Translations under genes and position numbers: made by a program
Source: JBFMFH01 sp040752275
GTDB taxonomy: Bacteria > Acidobacteriota > Vicinamibacteria > Vicinamibacterales > JAKQTR01
NCBI GenBank assembly: GCA_040752275.1
Contig: JBFMFH010000084.1
Coordinates: 1-23,892, forward strand
DNA length: 23,892 nt
Direction of reading: 5' to 3'
Shown here: positions 23,343 to 23,892 of the stretch, piece after piece
Numbering within the stretch: position 1 is the first letter of the stretch
Layout: each line of letters begins with the position of its first letter
The notes under the pieces: generated by a model
What the model was told of the DNA's origin: nothing
The model's input: the letters and a program-made list of their open reading frames with translations, nothing else
Databases searched by the model: none

Positions 23343-23371
23343 TTGACACCAGCCGGGACTTGGCGTATATT
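23343..23371 (+). promoter_or_regulatory. Near-consensus sigma70-type promoter of the RHH gene
   Basis: TTGACA (23343-23348), a 17-base spacer and TATATT (23366-23371) match the housekeeping consensus at 11 of 12 positions. The expected start is near 23378, about 21 bases before the ATG. Confidence 0.75.
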
Positions 23372-23379
23372 ACATGTAA
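23370..23379 (+). promoter_or_regulatory. Palindrome TTACATGTAA over the promoter, probable operator
   Basis: A perfect 10-base palindrome overlaps the end of the -10 box and the expected start site. It is followed by the related half-sites CTACATTAC (23380-23388). Ribbon-helix-helix regulators typically bind such short repeats at their own promoters, so autoregulation by the next gene is likely. Confidence 0.5.
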
Positions 23380-23398
23380 CTACATTACGAGTATCAAC

Positions 23399-23839
23399 AT
23401 GTCTGAGCAATGCGTAAGGCCAAACGGCATCTGGGGCACCGTTCGCGAGGCCCTCTCCCGGCATGGCATCGACGTCGACGTGGTCTGCGAGGGCAAACCC
23501 GGCTCCCAGGCCCGTGTCATCTGCGTCGCCTCCAACCTTGGCGACCGGGTGGAGGAACTGGCGCAGTCGGCCCGGGACCAGGTGATCATGGTGCGCATCG
23601 ACAAGGAGTCGGTCGACGCCCTCGACGCCTGGGTCGCGACGGGCGTCGCCAAGAGCCGATCCGAAGCGGCAGCCCTGTTCCTGCGAGAAGGCCTGCGCCT
23701 GCGTGCCGGGGAACTCGAGGACCTCAAGGAGGCGCTGGCGAAGGTGGAGGACGCCCGCCGGGAGCTCCACGAGCGGGCGAAGAGCGTGCTGGGCGGCGAC
23801 CGTTCCGATCGGTCCGCGTCCGGCATCGCGAGCGACTAG
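23399..23839 (+). CDS. Ribbon-helix-helix regulator with an extra N-terminal domain
   Basis: This 146-residue protein has a C-terminal ribbon-helix-helix DNA-binding fold: strand VIMVRIDKES (62-71), helix SVDALDAWVATG, turn and second helix SRSEAAALFLREGLR (86-100). A charged coiled-coil tail (103-130) follows. The first 58 residues (WGTVREALSRHGIDVDVVC, then ARVICVASNLGD) form a separate small alpha/beta region not found in simple CopG-type proteins; I do not recognise its role. ATG 23399 is chosen because it follows the promoter at 23343-23371. An in-frame TTG at 23360 lies inside the promoter. Only a weak ribosome site (GAG) is seen. It is divergent from the spermidine-synthase-like gene. 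It is probably a self-regulating transcription factor. Confidence 0.82.
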   Translation: MSEQCVRPNGIWGTVREALSRHGIDVDVVCEGKPGSQARVICVASNLGDRVEELAQSARDQVIMVRIDKESVDALDAWVATGVAKSRSEAAALFLREGLRLRAGELEDLKEALAKVEDARRELHERAKSVLGGDRSDRSASGIASD

Positions 23840-23892
23840 TGGCCCGGGACCCGGATTTCTAGCAGACTGACCCGCGCGCGGCGCCCCGCGGG

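Noticed and set aside
22208..23770. 520-codon minus-strand frame over the spermidine-synthase-like gene
   Set aside because: Its translation has no recognisable features and covers two genuine genes in other frames.

Overview
The window is GC-rich bacterial chromosomal DNA. Dense coding, frequent GTG starts, Tat- and Sec-exported proteins, a large RND pump, a PQQ-like propeller, an isoquinoline-oxidoreductase-type molybdoenzyme and many MNT/PIN/ParE-type small genes fit an Acidobacteriota (Vicinamibacteria-like) genome. That placement is inference from gene content and base composition; no rRNA or marker gene is present. I see no tRNA, rRNA, CRISPR array, phage or intact insertion sequence.

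Left part (1-5207). About 280 bases of repeat-rich intergenic DNA come first. Then on the minus strand follow a small lipoprotein, an arylamine N-acetyltransferase and a four-helix membrane protein. A Tat-exported alanine-racemase-like PLP enzyme lies on the plus strand. A membrane histidine kinase and a single-domain response regulator, overlapping by 74 nt, lie on the minus strand.

Centre left (5208-11310, all minus). A three-gene operon encodes a small membrane protein, a winged-helix regulator and a large GT-C-like membrane protein. It is joined by two GTGA stop/start overlaps and driven by a sigma70-type promoter whose -10 lies in an ACTAGT inverted repeat, so it is probably self-regulated. 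A remnant of a DUF4143-type ATPase lies antisense under the 3' end of the last gene. A ThDP-dependent decarboxylase/acetolactate-synthase-like enzyme and an APC permease follow, each bordered by short ATTGCGGA/ATTCCGCA-type intergenic repeats.

Centre right (11378-17898, plus). An exported PQQ-like beta-propeller protein is followed by an RND efflux pair (lipoprotein adaptor plus HAE-1-type transporter, GTGA overlap). No outer-membrane factor is in the window.

Right part (17899-23892). An intact pair (87-aa protein plus MNT-fold nucleotidyltransferase, GTGA overlap) resembles a toxin-antitoxin or defence module. It sits next to decayed 3' ends of a PIN (VapC) toxin and a ParE/RelE toxin. Then come a two-subunit isoquinoline 1-oxidoreductase-like enzyme whose large-subunit gene carries an apparent one-base deletion, an exported spermidine-synthase-like protein, and a ribbon-helix-helix regulator with a near-perfect promoter overlapping a palindrome.

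The points most worth a second look are the operator-controlled operon, the MNT pair in a graveyard of toxin genes, the racemase with altered active-site motifs, and the two apparent single-base frameshifts.
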